NCBI RefSeq assembly: GCF_007828045.1
Contig: NZ_VITN01000005.1
Coordinates: forward strand, 270,510 to 334,509
DNA: 64,000 nucleotides
Reading direction: 5' to 3'
Origin: Nitrospirillum amazonense
Lineage (GTDB): Bacteria; Pseudomonadota; Alphaproteobacteria; Azospirillales; Azospirillaceae
How positions within the stretch are numbered: position 1 is the first letter of the stretch; each line of letters begins with the position of its first letter. The position numbers and the translations under genes are program-made. The notes under the pieces were generated by a model. The model ran no database searches. It had not been told where the DNA came from and saw only the letters and a list, made by a program, of their open reading frames with translations. Of this stretch, positions 26,512 to 35,162 are shown one piece after another.

Positions 26512-28197
26512 TTAGTTCACGGGGTTCATATCACGGTCCGCCGCAGGCTGCAGCGGTATGATGCGGCACAGCATCATCGGCTCGTCCAGCGTCGAGGTGA
26601 CAGGCTGGCAGGGTTCCCCGGCGCCCTTGAGGCCATAGCGTGGCAAAATCTGGTCCATCGTCCACGTCTCCCAATGCGCCAGCAGCAGGTAGAAGTCGTC
26701 GCCGTTGGCGATGCCCTGGTCGATGCGCTGGCGCATCTGGCGGTTCAGCAGGATGTCGCCCTGGTCGGGATGGATGAAATAGCTCTGCAGCCGCAGGAAG
26801 GGGATCTGCGGCGGGAAGCCGGGGATGAGGAAGCTGGTGGGGGCGTAGCCGGTCATCAGGATGACGGTGTGGTCCGGCCGGGGAAGGACGGGCGCCTGCA
26901 CCTCGGACACCTTGGCGCTGAAAGGCCGGTCGCCCCAGGGCACGCGGGCCCAGGTGCCCGACTGGCCGGTGGCGGCCAGCAGCAGCAGCAGGACGGCGGT
27001 GACCAGGCCCCGCGCCCGGGCCGGCGCCGGCCACAGGGCCACGGCCGCCAGGATCAGCACGGGCGCCAGCATCTCCAGCGGGATCAGGTAACGGTAGATG
27101 GCGAACAGCTTCAGCCACACCAGATAGCTCAAGCTGCCGGCCAGCAGAAGGTAACGCCGGGCGCGGGCCGGGCCGGAGGTGTCCACCATGGGCCCCTCGG
27201 CCGCGAACTGCCCGCGCAGCCAGCGGACCAGCGCCACCAGGCCGGTCAGCAGCAGCACGACATAGGCCACCAACACGCGGTAGTCGCGGAAGATGATCTC
27301 GCCCACCAGCTTGGGATCCAGGGCCCAGGCGAAGGGGAACAGCGCGGCGGCGACGGGACCCTTGGGGATGAACTTGTCATCGCGGTAGGGGTCGGGCGTG
27401 CCCCAGGGGGAATGGAAGACGTTATTGAAATAGGGGAACAGCGGGTTCTGGAAGTGGCTCCACAGGAACCACATCCAGTGGCCGGAGAAGATCGCCATGC
27501 CGGCCAGCACGCCCAGCCCGAAGAAGAAGGCCAGGAACAGGCGGCGCCAGGGCGTGCCGCCGGCCGCCAGGAAGGCGGCGCAGGTGCCCACGGCGAAGAC
27601 GATGGTGGGCTGTTTCAGTCCCACGCCGCTGCCCACCAGCAGGCCTGCCAGCGCCACGCGGCGGAAGGCCGGGCCATTGGGCGCGCTCCAAGCCGCCCCT
27701 TCCCCGCCCATGGCCACCAGGATGCCGCCCAGGACGAACAGGCTGATGACGTTGTCGTAGAAGGTGGTGCCCAGCAAGCCGACCTGGCCGCCACCGACCA
27801 TGCCGCAAACGGCCACGGCCAGCGCCACCAGGGCGCGGCGGCGTTCCGGCGTCGCCGAACGCTGCACCGTCCAGGCCAGGCCGTACAGCGGCATCAGGTT
27901 GGCGCCCTGGATGCTGCCCAGCAGGAATTCCACCATGCGGGCGGGCAGCACCTGGGCGGCCATGAAGAAGGGCAGGTCCAGCGTGGGGTTGTAGAAGCTG
28001 GCCACCTGGGCCGGCGCCACGTCCATGCCCCAGCGCCCGGTCAGGAAGGCGTAGGCGTTGTACCAATGATAGTTGCGCAAGTCCCAATTGCCGTCCTGGC
28101 CCAGCAGCACGGCCCACAGGCCGAACAGGAAGGGGCCCGCCAGCAGCAGGCAGAGCGCCAGGCGGCGGGCGGAGCGGTCTTGTGTGGGCAGCAGCAT
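26512..28197 (-). CDS. Polytopic membrane protein, probable GT-C glycosyltransferase
   Basis: A 561-residue protein with about ten hydrophobic helices and a soluble C-terminal tail of about 130 residues. The first loop has 'GQDGNWDLRNYHWYNAYAFL' with an acidic residue where GT-C enzymes keep theirs. 'QVASFYNPTLDLPFF' follows, and 'FQNPLFPYFNNVFHSPWG' lies in a later loop. These features fit a GT-C enzyme that uses a polyprenyl-linked sugar on the periplasmic side. Placed before a GT2 and a GtrA gene, it occupies the place of the specificity-determining Gtr enzyme. Acceptor unknown; confidence is in the fold, not the reaction. Confidence 0.65.
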   Translation of the reverse strand: MLLPTQDRSARRLALCLLLAGPFLFGLWAVLLGQDGNWDLRNYHWYNAYAFLTGRWGMDVAPAQVASFYNPTLDLPFFMAAQVLPARMVEFLLGSIQGANLMPLYGLAWTVQRSATPERRRALVALAVAVCGMVGGGQVGLLGTTFYDNVISLFVLGGILVAMGGEGAAWSAPNGPAFRRVALAGLLVGSGVGLKQPTIVFAVGTCAAFLAAGGTPWRRLFLAFFFGLGVLAGMAIFSGHWMWFLWSHFQNPLFPYFNNVFHSPWGTPDPYRDDKFIPKGPVAAALFPFAWALDPKLVGEIIFRDYRVLVAYVVLLLTGLVALVRWLRGQFAAEGPMVDTSGPARARRYLLLAGSLSYLVWLKLFAIYRYLIPLEMLAPVLILAAVALWPAPARARGLVTAVLLLLLAATGQSGTWARVPWGDRPFSAKVSEVQAPVLPRPDHTVILMTGYAPTSFLIPGFPPQIPFLRLQSYFIHPDQGDILLNRQMRQRIDQGIANGDDFYLLLAHWETWTMDQILPRYGLKGAGEPCQPVTSTLDEPMMLCRIIPLQPAADRDMNPVN

Positions 28198-28286
28198 GGG
28201 CGTCCGGCAGGCAGGAATTGGCGGGCGGCGGATTAGGCTACAGAAGTGTCAGGAAACTAGGGCGAAACTAGGTCGGTGACAGCCGA

Positions 28287-29639
28287 TCAGTGCACCATGC
28301 CGACCACGTCGGCCATGTCCGCCCCATCCAGGTCGGTGTTGGCCAGATCGACGTCGCGCAGGTCGGCCCCCGCCATCTTGGCGTCCGACAGCTCCGCATC
28401 CTTCAACACCGCCCCCACCAGCGAGGATTGGGACAGGACCGCCCGCTTCAGCATGGCGCCGGTCAGGTTGGCGCCATCCAGGCGGGCGCGGTGCAGGTTG
28501 GCGCTCCACAACCGCCCCGTGGAGCTTTGAATCAACACAGGCCCCAGGTCGGCCCGCACCAGCTGCGCACCGTTCAGGGTGGCGCGCTCCAGCGAGGCGC
28601 CGCGCAGGTCGGCACGGCTGAGGTTGGCGTCGCGCAGGTCGGCCAGCGACAGGTCGGCCATAGGCATCGAGGTGCCCACCAGATTGGCCTTGCGCAGGCA
28701 GGCGCAGTGCAGCAGGGCGGCCGACAGGTTGGCGCCCGCCAGGTCAACGCCGCTGAGATCCAGGCTGGACAGGTCGGCCCGAGCGCCCTCGCGGCCGCCC
28801 GTCTCCACCCATTCGGAATGCAGGACCAGCATGGCGGACAGGTCCAGGCCGGCATCCTCGGGCGTGGGGGCGTGTATGCCCTCCAGCACCTCTTCGGCGC
28901 GGCGCGCGTTGTCGTCCAGGATGGTGCCCATCATCAAGGCACCGGCGAATCGGGCCAGGCCCAGTTCCGCCCCCGTCAGGTCGGCGCCATGCAGCTTGGC
29001 GCCCGTGAGATTGGCGCCCGTCAGGTCGGCGCCCTTCAGGTCGCAGCCGGTCAGGTTGGTGTTGGTCAGGTTGGCGCGCGCCATCTTGGCGCCGCGCATG
29101 ATGCAGTCCGTCAGATCCGACTGCACCAGGAAGGTGTTGGACAGCTTGGCCCGGCTGAGGTCGGCGCCCACCACGGTGGCGCATGACAGTTCCGTCTGCA
29201 CGGGCACGGCGTCGAATTCGTGGGGGGTGATGCTGCCGTCCTTGCGGACGTGCATGATGGTGCCTTCGCGCAGGTCGGCCTCGGCCATGGAGGCCTGGTT
29301 CAGCACGGCGCCGCGCATGCAGGCGCCGCGCAGGTCGGCCCGGCGCAGGTCGGAGCGTTCCAGGTTGGCCAGGCGCAGGTCGGCGGCGTACAGCGACGCC
29401 CCCGTCAGGACGCAATCCACCATGCGGGCGCCGAACAGCTTGGCACCCGAGAAATCGGCCTCGGCCAGGTTCAGACCGGACAGATCCATATGCGAAAGGT
29501 CACGCAGCTTGAAGCTGGCACGCACGCCCCCAGGCTGCTTCGTCAGAAACGCCCGATGCTTGCCAACAATCGCCAGCAACTCCGTCTGGCTCATCCTGGA
29601 CCGTTCGGGTTCGGCATTTCTGCCGGACGACATTGACAT
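28287..29639 (-). CDS. Pentapeptide-repeat protein
   Basis: A 450-residue protein made mostly of A(D/N)LxX pentapeptide repeats, which fold into a right-handed quadrilateral beta helix. A first block (about residues 45-240) contains runs such as 'ADLTGANLTGAKLHGADLTG'. A non-repeat segment follows (about 240-285, 'APTPEDAGLDLSAMLVLHSE'), then a second block to the C-terminus. The N-terminal 40 residues are a polar cap. GGAGG lies 5 nt before ATG 29639. No signal peptide is visible, so it is probably cytoplasmic. Family functions range from topoisomerase protection to unknown; no specific role can be assigned. It is 90 nt upstream of the gtr-like triad. Confidence 0.88.
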   Translation of the reverse strand: MSMSSGRNAEPERSRMSQTELLAIVGKHRAFLTKQPGGVRASFKLRDLSHMDLSGLNLAEADFSGAKLFGARMVDCVLTGASLYAADLRLANLERSDLRRADLRGACMRGAVLNQASMAEADLREGTIMHVRKDGSITPHEFDAVPVQTELSCATVVGADLSRAKLSNTFLVQSDLTDCIMRGAKMARANLTNTNLTGCDLKGADLTGANLTGAKLHGADLTGAELGLARFAGALMMGTILDDNARRAEEVLEGIHAPTPEDAGLDLSAMLVLHSEWVETGGREGARADLSSLDLSGVDLAGANLSAALLHCACLRKANLVGTSMPMADLSLADLRDANLSRADLRGASLERATLNGAQLVRADLGPVLIQSSTGRLWSANLHRARLDGANLTGAMLKRAVLSQSSLVGAVLKDAELSDAKMAGADLRDVDLANTDLDGADMADVVGMVH

Positions 29640-29932
29640 ACAAGCCTCCGCGGGGCCGGTCCCCCCCGCAATTCGAATCCGCCACGGAATGGCGCACTAC
29701 GCAAAGACTACCCCGATAACCCGTTCATACCTTATCTTAAAGGCGGGCTGGAAGAGGGGGCGCGCACCCAAAATGAGTCTCTAGGCGAAATAGCGGGCAT
29801 ACCACCCCGTCTATTACAGGTGTACAGGCCGTTGACAACGCCCGTTTTTGGTTAGGGGCCCGCCGCCGTCCAGGCGCGACATCGCCGTTACCATCACCGC
29901 CTTGCTGCGGGGCGTCCTTGACTCCAGAAGCA

Positions 29933-29961
29933 TTGACAGACGCCCTCCACAGGTCTAGATA
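29933..29961 (+). promoter_or_regulatory. Sigma70-type promoter of a candidate sRNA or the ffh leader
   Basis: TTGACA (29933-29938) and TAGATA (29956-29961) are separated by exactly 17 nt. The -35 is consensus and the -10 has two mismatches. It is the best promoter-like sequence noticed in the window. Transcription would start near 29968. Confidence 0.65.
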
Positions 29962-29967
29962 GCCCCA

Positions 29968-30063
29968 CCTCGGCCCTGGATCCGTCAGATCCGGGACTGA
30001 GACCGCATCCCGCGCCAAGGCGCGACGCCAGTCCACGAGTTTCGTGCACTGGCGCTTTTCGTT
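29968..30063 (+). ncRNA. Candidate structured small RNA or ffh leader, about 95 nt
   Basis: Between a good promoter (29933-29961) and a terminator (30026-30063) there is no coding frame but three hairpins: GGATC-cgtca-GATCC (29978-29992), GCGCC-aa-GGCGC (30012-30023), and the terminator stem. The SRP RNA core (GGTCAGG with GGAAGG and AGCAG) was looked for and is absent, so this is not the 4.5S RNA. ffh starts 77 nt downstream; the element may be an independent sRNA or an attenuator in the ffh leader. The rest of 29640-30139 shows no gene. Confidence 0.45.
30026..30063 (+). terminator. Rho-independent terminator upstream of ffh
   Basis: CGCCAGT-c-CACGA pairs with TCGTG-c-ACTGGCG around a 3-nt loop, followed by cTTTTcgTTT. 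The mismatched C/C keeps a 12-bp stem. The signal lies before ffh and after the promoter at 29933-29961. Confidence 0.75.
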
Positions 30064-30139
30064 TGGGCAAATGGGCTTGAACGGACGCTTGGACTAGGGG
30101 GCGGGATGAAGATCGGAACGGCAATGGCCAGGACGGGTT

Positions 30140-31495
30140 ATGTTTGACGGCTTGACAGGACGGCTCGGCGATATCTTCGACCGGCTGCGTCGGCGCGGCG
30201 CCCTCACCGAAGAGGACGTTGGTGCCGCGCTGCGCGAAGTGCGCGTGGCCCTGCTCGAGGCCGACGTGGCCCTGCCGGTGGTCAAGTCCTTCATCAACGG
30301 CGTGAAGGAAAAGGCCGTCGGGCAGGAGGTGCTGCGCTCCATCACCCCCGGCCAGATGGTCATCAAGATCGTCCACGACCATCTGGTCGAGATGCTGGGC
30401 GAGCAGAACGAGGGCATCAACCTCAACGCCGAGGCGCCGGTGCCGGTGCTGATGCTGGGCCTGCAGGGCTCGGGCAAGACCACCAGCACCGCCAAGATCG
30501 CCCGCCTGCTGAAGACCCGCGAGAAGAAAAAGGTGCTGATGGCGTCGCTGGACACGCGACGCCCGGCCGCCCAGGAACAGTTGCGGGTGTTGGGTGAGCA
30601 GGTGGACGTGGCCACCCTGCCCATCGTCCCCGGCGAAGACCCGGTGACCATCGCGCAGCGCGCCATGCGCGTCGGCCGCCTGGAAGGCTATGACGTCGTC
30701 ATGCTGGACACCGCCGGCCGCCTTGCCATCGACGAGGAGTTGATGGACGAGGTCGTGCGCATCCGCGACGTGACCAAGCCGGTGGAGAGCCTGCTGGTGG
30801 TGGACGCCATGACCGGCCAGGACGCCGTCACCGTCGCCACCAACTTCAATGACAAGGTCGGCGTCACCGGCATCGTCATGACCCGCATCGACGGCGACGC
30901 CCGGGGCGGCGCCGCCCTGTCGATGCGCCAGATCACCGGCCGCCCCATCAAGCTGCTGGGTACCGGCGAAAAGATCGACGCGCTGGAGGCCTTCCACCCC
31001 GACCGCATCGCCGGCCGCATCCTGGGCATGGGCGACGTGCTCAGCCTGGTGGAGAAGGCCGCCGAGACCATCGACCGCGAGGAAGCCGAGAAGCTTGCCG
31101 CGAAGATGGAGAAGGGCAACTTCGACCTGGACGACATGCTGTCCCAGCTGCGCCAGATCCGGAAGATGGGCGGGATGGGCGGCATGCTGTCCATGCTGCC
31201 CGGCGTGGGCAAGATCAAGGACCAGCTGTCCAAGGCCAACATCGACGAGCGCATGCTGAAGCGTCAGGAGGCGATCATCACCTCCATGACCCAGAAAGAG
31301 CGCCGCGACATCAAGATACTGAACGCATCGCGCCGGCGCCGCATCGCGCTGGGGTCCGGGACCACGGTGGCCGACGTCAACCGGCTGCTGAAGCAGTACC
31401 AGGACATGGCCGACATGATGCGCAAGTTCAAGAAACTGGGGAAAAAGGGCCTGATGCGCCAGGGCCTGTCGGCCCTGATGCCCAAGGGCCGCTGA
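30140..31495 (+). CDS. ffh: Signal recognition particle protein Ffh
   Basis: The SRP54 GTPase, which binds signal sequences and the 4.5S RNA and docks on FtsY. 451 residues. N domain (to about residue 90), then a G domain with 'LGLQGSGKTTSTAKIARLL', 'DTAGRLAIDEELM' and 'TRIDGDARGGAALSM'. A methionine-rich M domain follows (about 300-440) with 'MGGMGGMLSMLPG' and the RNA-binding 'NASRRRRIALGSGT'. It heads the conserved run ffh-rpsP-rimM-trmD-rplS. The start ATG 30140 gives MFDGLTGRLGDIFDRLR, typical of Ffh. Confidence 0.98.
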   Translation: MFDGLTGRLGDIFDRLRRRGALTEEDVGAALREVRVALLEADVALPVVKSFINGVKEKAVGQEVLRSITPGQMVIKIVHDHLVEMLGEQNEGINLNAEAPVPVLMLGLQGSGKTTSTAKIARLLKTREKKKVLMASLDTRRPAAQEQLRVLGEQVDVATLPIVPGEDPVTIAQRAMRVGRLEGYDVVMLDTAGRLAIDEELMDEVVRIRDVTKPVESLLVVDAMTGQDAVTVATNFNDKVGVTGIVMTRIDGDARGGAALSMRQITGRPIKLLGTGEKIDALEAFHPDRIAGRILGMGDVLSLVEKAAETIDREEAEKLAAKMEKGNFDLDDMLSQLRQIRKMGGMGGMLSMLPGVGKIKDQLSKANIDERMLKRQEAIITSMTQKERRDIKILNASRRRRIALGSGTTVADVNRLLKQYQDMADMMRKFKKLGKKGLMRQGLSALMPKGR

Positions 31496-31567
31496 TCCCC
31501 CGGTCAAGTTTGAGTATCCGCGTTTCACCATCATCTTCAGTTCAACATCAGAGTCAGGAAGTAAGAA

Positions 31568-31918
31568 ATGTCCCTCAAGATTCGTCTGGCCCGCGGTGGC
31601 GCCAAGAAGCGTCCGTTCTACAGCATCGTCGTGTCCGACAGCCGTTCGCCCCGCGACGGCAACTTCATCGAGAAGATCGGCACCTACAACCCGATGCTGC
31701 CGCGTGAGCATGCCGAGCGCATCACCCTGAAGGAAGAGCGCGCCCGCCACTGGCTGTCCGTGGGCGCCCAGCCGACCGACCGCGTCGCCCTGTTCCTGGG
31801 CCGCGCCAACATCATCGAGCTGCCGAAGGTCCGCGAGACCCCGAAGAAGTCCGCCCCGAAGGCGAAGGCCCAGGAGCGCGCCAAGCTGGCCGCCGCTGCC
31901 GCCGGCAGCGAGGGCTGA
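31568..31918 (+). CDS. rpsP: 30S ribosomal protein S16
   Basis: A 116-residue S16 protein of the small subunit. The N-terminal '[20 protein letters not shown]' and '[16 protein letters not shown]' are the family signature. A Lys/Ala-rich C-terminal extension of about 30 residues is common in alphaproteobacteria. AGGAAGTAAG precedes the ATG. Genes ffh-rpsP-rimM-trmD-rplS follow one another on the plus strand. Confidence 0.98.
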   Translation: MSLKIRLARGGAKKRPFYSIVVSDSRSPRDGNFIEKIGTYNPMLPREHAERITLKEERARHWLSVGAQPTDRVALFLGRANIIELPKVRETPKKSAPKAKAQERAKLAAAAAGSEG

Positions 31919-31973
31919 TTGGCCTGGGGCCGGCTCGCTGTTGGTTGGCCGGCATGCAGGTTGACGGGTTGCG

Positions 31974-31997
31974 ACGGGGGCGGGTGACCGCCCCCGT
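31974..31997 (+). promoter_or_regulatory. Strong GTGA-tetraloop hairpin between rpsP and rimM
   Basis: ACGGGGGCGG and CCGCCCCCGT form a perfect 10-bp stem capped by GTGA, a GNRA tetraloop. Only a weak CTTTT lies 6 nt downstream. It may attenuate the operon or protect the rpsP message after processing. Confidence 0.5.
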
Positions 31998-32038
31998 TCA
32001 GCTTTTCCGCCGTTTACAGTCTTCCAGAGAGCATCGTT

Positions 32039-32698
32039 ATGGAAACCGCCACGCGCATCTGCGTCGGGCAGTTCGTGGGCAGCCACGGGGTGCGCGGCCG
32101 CGTCAAGGTGAAGAGCTACACGGCTGTGCCGGAGTCGCTGTTCGCCTATGGCCAGCTGACCGACGAATCGGGCGCCCGCGCCTTCGCCCTGACCATGACC
32201 GGCATGGGCAAGGATCACTTCCTGGCGGAATTGCAGGGTGTGCGCGACCGTGACGCCGCCGACGCGCTGAAAGGCACGCGGCTGTACATCAACCGCGACC
32301 AGCTGCCGGCCACCGACGACGAGGATGAGTTCTACCACGCCGACCTGATCGGCCTGGTGGCGACCACCGCCGACGGCGAGCCCTTCGGCGAGATCAAGGC
32401 CATCTATGACTTCGGTGGCGGCGACATGCTGGAGATCGCGCATGCGGCTTCCGGCAAGATGGTCTCCCTCCCCTTCACCCGCGCCGCCGTTCCGGTGGTG
32501 GATGTGAAGGCCGGGATCGTCACGGTGGAACCGCCGGCCGGCCTGTTCGAGAAGGTCAAGCCCACGCCGGAGGAATTGGCCGAGATGGAAGGCGGCCCCG
32601 CCGCCGACGAGGCGGCAGCCGCTGGGTGCGAAGAGGCCATCGCCACGGAAGAAGACGCGCCCGAGGCCCACGCGGGCCATGGTGACGAAAGGGCCTGA
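32039..32698 (+). CDS. rimM: Ribosome maturation factor RimM
   Basis: A 16S rRNA-processing factor that binds S19 and helps 30S head assembly. 219 residues with the N-terminal RimM barrel ('[20 protein letters not shown]') and a C-terminal PRC barrel ('[20 protein letters not shown]', '[15 protein letters not shown]'). An acidic Ala/Glu-rich tail of about 40 residues extends the protein beyond the usual 170-180. It precedes trmD by 4 nt (trmD start 32703). Confidence 0.96.
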   Translation: METATRICVGQFVGSHGVRGRVKVKSYTAVPESLFAYGQLTDESGARAFALTMTGMGKDHFLAELQGVRDRDAADALKGTRLYINRDQLPATDDEDEFYHADLIGLVATTADGEPFGEIKAIYDFGGGDMLEIAHAASGKMVSLPFTRAAVPVVDVKAGIVTVEPPAGLFEKVKPTPEELAEMEGGPAADEAAAAGCEEAIATEEDAPEAHAGHGDERA

Positions 32699-32702
32699 GT
32701 CC

Positions 32703-33539
32703 ATGACGGCCGGCTGGCATGTGACGGTGCTGACCCTGTTCCCGGAGATGTTTCCGGGACCGCTGGGCATGAGCCTTGCGGGGAAAGCGCTTGAAAATGG
32801 CACCTGGTCGCTGGAATCAGTGGACATCCGGTCGTTCGCGAGCGATAAACACCGCTCCGTGGACGACACCCCGTTCGGCGGCGGACCAGGCATGGTCATG
32901 CGGCCCGACGTTCTGGATGCAGCGCTGACCGCCAGCTGGTCGCGATTGAGCCAGGACCAGAGGGAACGGGGCCGGGCGATCTACCTCTCGCCGCGTGGAC
33001 GTGTGCTGGACCAGGCGCTGGTACGGGAATTCGTATCGGCACCCAGCCTCACAGTGTTGTGCGGGCGGTACGAGGGGGTGGATGAGCGGGTCCTGGAAGC
33101 GCAGGGCCTCGAGGAAGTGAGCCTCGGGGATTTCGTGCTTTCCGGGGGTGAGCCCGCGGCGCTGTGCCTGATCGACGCCTGCGTCCGGCTGTTGCCGGGC
33201 GTCATGGGCAACGTCGAGACGGCGGGCGAAGAGAGTTTCGAGCGGGGATTGCTGGAGTATCCCCACTATACGCGGCCGGCCGTCTGGCAGGACCGCGCGG
33301 TGCCCGAGGTTCTACTCTCCGGGCACCATGAGAAGGTGAAAGCCTGGCGGTTGGCCGAGGCGGAGCGCATCACCAGGGACCGGCGACCGGACCTGTGGCA
33401 GCGCTACGAGGAGAGCCGGCCCAAGGTCGAAGCCAAGAGCCGCCGTCGGCGCAAGCCGAAGGGCGGTTCGCCCCTAGAGGATGGCGTTTCCCTGGTGGAG
33501 CCCACCGCGGAAACGGCGCCTGTGCCAAACCTGGATTGA
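32703..33539 (+). CDS. trmD: tRNA (guanine-37-N1) methyltransferase
   Basis: Methylates G37 of tRNAs using SAM, preventing +1 frameshifting. A SPOUT-fold protein of 278 residues. Signatures: '[13 protein letters not shown]', '[13 protein letters not shown]', '[14 protein letters not shown]' and the trefoil-knot '[20 protein letters not shown]'. A GTG at 32679 in the same frame would overlap rimM; ATG 32703 fits the family start. The C-terminus has a basic stretch ([11 protein letters not shown]) and an acidic tail beyond the usual end. Confidence 0.97.
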   Translation: MTAGWHVTVLTLFPEMFPGPLGMSLAGKALENGTWSLESVDIRSFASDKHRSVDDTPFGGGPGMVMRPDVLDAALTASWSRLSQDQRERGRAIYLSPRGRVLDQALVREFVSAPSLTVLCGRYEGVDERVLEAQGLEEVSLGDFVLSGGEPAALCLIDACVRLLPGVMGNVETAGEESFERGLLEYPHYTRPAVWQDRAVPEVLLSGHHEKVKAWRLAEAERITRDRRPDLWQRYEESRPKVEAKSRRRRKPKGGSPLEDGVSLVEPTAETAPVPNLD

Positions 33540-33582
33540 CCGCCGTGAGGCTGGCCATTGTCATCATGTGGAGTTGAGTGCC

Positions 33583-33969
33583 ATGAACATCATCCAGAAG
33601 CTCGAGCAAGAGCAGATTGAAAAGCTGACCGCCACCCGTGCGGTCCCGGAATTCTCCCCGGGCGACACCGTGAAGGTGAACGTGAAGGTCGTCGAAGGCT
33701 CGCGCGAGCGCGTGCAGGCCTACGAGGGCGTCGTCATCGCCCGCCGCAACGCCGGCGTGAGCTCCAGCTTCACCGTCCGCAAGATCAGCTACGGCGAAGG
33801 TGTGGAGCGTGTGTTTCCGCTGTACAGCCCGCGCCTGGACAGCATCGAGGTCATCCGCAAGGGTGACGTGCGTCGCGCCAAGCTGTACTACCTGCGTGAT
33901 CGTCGCGGCAAGTCGGCCCGCATCTCCGAGCGCACCACCGGCCGCGGCATGAACAACAAGGACGCCTGA
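33583..33969 (+). CDS. rplS: 50S ribosomal protein L19
   Basis: A 128-residue large-subunit protein at the 30S-50S interface. '[20 protein letters not shown]' and '[20 protein letters not shown]' are family signatures, followed by '[18 protein letters not shown]' and '[18 protein letters not shown]'. The frame is open upstream, but ATG 33583 gives the standard [11 protein letters not shown] start. Last gene of the ffh-rplS run and followed by a strong terminator. Confidence 0.98.
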   Translation: MNIIQKLEQEQIEKLTATRAVPEFSPGDTVKVNVKVVEGSRERVQAYEGVVIARRNAGVSSSFTVRKISYGEGVERVFPLYSPRLDSIEVIRKGDVRRAKLYYLRDRRGKSARISERTTGRGMNNKDA

Positions 33970-34041
33970 GGCGCCCTGTTGTGAGCCCAGGCGGCAGCCT
34001 CCAGGCGCCGCCCCGGTCGCACGCTTGATCGTAGTACCAAG

Positions 34042-34079
34042 ACACCCGCCGGGCAGCACGTCCGGCGGGTGTTTTCGTT
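34042..34079 (+). terminator. Rho-independent terminator after rplS
   Basis: An 11-bp perfect stem, ACACCCGCCGG (34042-34052) with CCGGCGGGTGT (34062-34072), followed by TTTcgTTT. It closes the rpsP-rimM-trmD-rplS operon. Confidence 0.92.
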
Positions 34080-34115
34080 TGGGAATCGGCGTTCTGGGGG
34101 AGAGTCGGGCGGCGG

Positions 34116-35036
34116 TCATGGTTCCCAGACAGGCGGGCAGCCGATCGAGGATCGCAAGCCATCTATAAAGGCGCGCAGCTTGGCCGATGGCTCCGGCAAG
34201 GCCCTGAGCAGGAAGATGCCCTGAGGATTCCCGGCCCAGGGCTCCCCATCCAGCGCAAGCCGCTTGAGGGCACCGGCGCGCACGTCCGGCCCGACCACCC
34301 AGCTGGGAAGGAAAGCCACCCCCACGCCTTCCAGGGCGGCAAGCCGTAGCGCCTCGAAATCGTCGGACCGGAAAACCACCTCGCCGCAGCCAGGCTGGCC
34401 CGCTGCGTCGCCCAGCATGTCGGCCCAGCCCAAGAGGTCCGCCCCGTGCAGCTTGTCGAGCAAGCTATGGGCGCGCAAATCTTCGACACGCTCGGGCACG
34501 CCATGACGATCCAGGTAACCCGGAGCGGCGACTGCCAACCGGGATTGATCGGCAAGCTTGGTGGCGATCAAGGCGCTGTCGGCGAGATGCCCAATGCGGA
34601 TGACGGCGTCAAGGCGGTCGCGCGCCGGGTCCGCCAGGCGCTCCGTCAAATCCAGTTCCACCGACAGGCCGGGATGGCCCCGCATCAGGGCCCCAACCAC
34701 CGGGAGAACGTATCGCTTGCCGAAGGTGGGAAAGCAGGCGACGCGCAGAACGCCGGTGATCGCCCCATCGAACGCGGCGATTTCGGCATGGACGTCGACA
34801 AGATCGTCGATCAAGCGCTGGCCGCGTTCGAACAACCTCTCCCCGGCATCCGTCATCGCCAGCGCGCGGGTTGAACGCACCAGCACCCGCACGCCCAGGC
34901 CATGCTCCAAGGCATCGATCTGCCGAACGATGGCCGAGGGCGTCACGCCCCGCCGCCGCGCGGCACCCGAGAAGCTTCCGGCCCGCACAACATCGACGAA
35001 GACGGCCACCAACTCGGCGAACCTCGGGTCCTTCAT
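34116..35036 (-). CDS. LysR family transcriptional regulator
   Basis: A 306-residue LysR-type regulator. The N-terminal winged helix-turn-helix reads 'FVDVVRAGSFSGAARRRGVT' then 'AIVRQIDALEHGLGVRVLV'. The effector-binding domain follows ('GVLRVACFPTFGKRYVLPV', 'EALRLAALEGVGVAFLPSWV'). The frame is open to 35147, but ATG 35036 has GGAG at the right distance and starts the HTH correctly. It is divergent from the two-gene operon at 35163-36703, which it probably controls through the palindrome in the shared 126-nt gap. Confidence 0.92.
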   Translation of the reverse strand: MKDPRFAELVAVFVDVVRAGSFSGAARRRGVTPSAIVRQIDALEHGLGVRVLVRSTRALAMTDAGERLFERGQRLIDDLVDVHAEIAAFDGAITGVLRVACFPTFGKRYVLPVVGALMRGHPGLSVELDLTERLADPARDRLDAVIRIGHLADSALIATKLADQSRLAVAAPGYLDRHGVPERVEDLRAHSLLDKLHGADLLGWADMLGDAAGQPGCGEVVFRSDDFEALRLAALEGVGVAFLPSWVVGPDVRAGALKRLALDGEPWAGNPQGIFLLRALPEPSAKLRAFIDGLRSSIGCPPVWEP

Positions 35037-35054
35037 CTTTGCTCCGTAGGCAAA

Positions 35055-35072
35055 GCCATTTCGAGAAATGGC
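35055..35072. promoter_or_regulatory. LysR-type operator candidate
   Basis: GCCATTTC-ga-GAAATGGC is a perfect inverted repeat with 8-bp arms, located in the gap between the LysR gene start (35036) and the divergent operon start (35163). Position and symmetry fit a LysR recognition site. Confidence 0.55.
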
Positions 35073-35162
35073 CGCGTTATCATCCGTCGTCCCTGGCCGC
35101 ATGGTTGGGCTCATCGGCGTAGTGCGTCGCCCACCGAGCCAACTCAATCAGGAGACACCATC

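Noticed and set aside
28290-29186. A 298-codon frame with regular VGxxQVG repeats
   Set aside because: It is the reverse-strand image of the pentapeptide repeats in the 28287-29639 gene, not an independent repeat protein.
29968-30063. 4.5S SRP RNA gene next to ffh
   Set aside because: The conserved SRP RNA core sequence is absent; only hairpins and a terminator are seen, so it is listed as an unidentified RNA candidate.
29894-32899. A 1001-codon open frame antisense to ffh, rpsP and rimM
   Set aside because: It spans three certain genes and their spacers on the other strand; composition is typical of antisense shadow frames.
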